Positions 28,192 to 28,709 of a stretch of 28,709 bases of DNA are shown here, piece after piece. The stretch is from a virus: positions 1 to 28,709 of IMG/VR virus record IMGVR_UViG_3300030119_000625; one strand, given 5' to 3'. Both the position numbers and the translations under genes were made by a program. The notes beneath the pieces were generated by a model, which did no database searches, was not told where the DNA came from, and saw nothing but the letters and a program-made list of their open reading frames with translations. Within the stretch, counting starts at the first letter, position 1. Every line of letters begins with the position of its first letter.

Positions 28192-28535
28192 TATTTTCTA
28201 ATTGCTTTACGTCTACCGTAACTTACTGATCTACCTGGTTTTCTAATTTTTGCTCTTTTTAAAGTGGTTGGTCTATTAAGTTTTGCAATACGTCTTGAAC
28301 CTGTTGCTCTTTTTGTACGAGCAGTCTTTACTTTGATAACTGATCCTCTTCTGGCTTTTGCTTTTTTAATTGCAAATATTGATCCAACTTTTTTGGGCTG
28401 AGTACAAACACCTGGTGATGCAACAATACGTCCTTTTCTGGGACCTGATGTACATCTATATTTCCGCACCATTTTACCACCGGTACGACTCCAAATCTGT
28501 ACTACGCCTTCTGATATGATTTCTTTGATTTGCAT
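28191..28535 (-). CDS. Very basic head-region protein, likely internal DNA-binding
   Basis: 114 residues. MQIKEIISE-GVV at the start fits the T4 capsid-targeting peptide with cleavage after ISE. The rest is strongly basic with no acidic stretch: WSRTGGKMVRKYRCTSGPRK, GRIVASPGVCTQPKK, then a long K/R/T/A tail. I recognise the RKYRCTSGPRKGR block from conserved virion-region proteins of T4-like marine phages. It may be packed with DNA in the head, as T4 internal proteins are. It ends with TAATG into the next gene. Confidence 0.65.
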   Translation of the reverse strand: MQIKEIISEGVVQIWSRTGGKMVRKYRCTSGPRKGRIVASPGVCTQPKKVGSIFAIKKAKARRGSVIKVKTARTKRATGSRRIAKLNRPTTLKRAKIRKPGRSVSYGRRKAIRK

Positions 28536-28568
28536 ACCAGTATTTAGTGATTATGTAGGGGTTGTTTA

Positions 28569-28709
28569 TTATCCAGGAAATTTAAGGAGCAGTACAACTA
28601 TGGTACTTAAGAGCCCTGCAACAATAGTACCAGTAGCACCAATGATAACTTTCACCATGCTCTTGTTACCTGACTGTATGTCCTCGTGGATATTTTCTAC
28701 CTTTTCCTC
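28569..28709 (-). CDS. C-terminal part of a small membrane protein (hemolysin XhlA-like)
   Basis: 46 residues and a stop are readable; the 5' end is beyond the window. A helical, charged stretch (EEKVENIHEDIQSGNKSMVK) is followed by one membrane helix (VIIGATGTIVAGLLSTIVVL) ending LLKFPG. This is the shape of phage XhlA-like proteins (short coil, then C-terminal anchor) that work with holins. The match is by shape only. Confidence 0.6.
   Translation of the reverse strand, partial: EEKVENIHEDIQSGNKSMVKVIIGATGTIVAGLLSTIVVLLLKFPG

Noticed and set aside
28586-28709. Plus-strand start ATG at 28600 with GGAGCAGTACAA upstream, the same 12 bases as before the plus-strand gene at 5288
   Set aside because: On the minus strand these bases encode a convincing membrane-helix end of a protein; the shared 12-mer is best seen as chance.

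Overview
The window looks like part of the genome of an AT-rich, T4-like tailed phage from the sea, most likely infecting an alphaproteobacterium of the SAR11/Pelagibacter type. The T4-like signs are a class Ia ribonucleotide reductase pair with glutaredoxin, T4-capsid-targeting-like N-termini on two head-region proteins, and a dense block of small overlapping genes almost all on the minus strand. The alphaproteobacterial sign is a circularly permuted (two-piece) tmRNA gene at about 16218-16520. The host assignment is inference; the tmRNA architecture is seen directly.

Layout, read as transcribed (minus strand, right to left). 28709-25489: virion/head genes (a membrane protein fragment, two proteins with capsid-targeting-like starts, small conserved genes, a 454-aa acidic protein with a candidate -1 frameshift into a 112-codon extension). 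25423-22624: a PD-(D/E)XK nuclease, a beta-helix tail spike and a small conserved protein. 22588-17108: nucleotide metabolism (nrdA, nrdB, glutaredoxin, HAD phosphatase) with a DUF1178 protein and an Sm-like protein. 17033-16194: cold-shock protein, a small gene and the permuted tmRNA. 16108-13526: small membrane and zinc-ribbon genes, a glucosaminidase-type lysin, a GNAT-like protein. 13412-8998: two lipoproteins and a secreted protein, a 671-aa coiled-coil membrane protein, and a 2OG-Fe oxygenase. 8847-6546: Hsp20, ClpS, heme oxygenase and a ferredoxin-dependent bilin reductase (PcyX/PebS type). 6484-5482: two SprT-like metalloproteases. 5464-5288: the only plus-strand gene. 5193-1506: ribosomal protein bS21, small genes, then a lysine-degradation pair (saccharopine/lysine dehydrogenase plus ALDH7) and a 2OG oxygenase. 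1356-1: small early genes including a DUF2061 membrane protein and a DGQH-motif protein.

Sixteen or so close matches to the bacterial sigma-70 promoter (TTGACa, usually 17-base spacer, TAtaaT) stand in front of the host-takeover and metabolic genes, all on the minus strand; several lie so close to the start codon that the mRNA would have almost no leader. Two convincing intrinsic terminators and one tmRNA-associated hairpin are present. The common theme is redirection of host metabolism and protein quality control: lysine and heme are broken down, nucleotides are remade, translation is touched by bS21 and tmRNA, and ClpS, Hsp20 and the tmRNA tag all act on protein folding or degradation. No tRNA, integrase, insertion sequence or CRISPR array was recognised.
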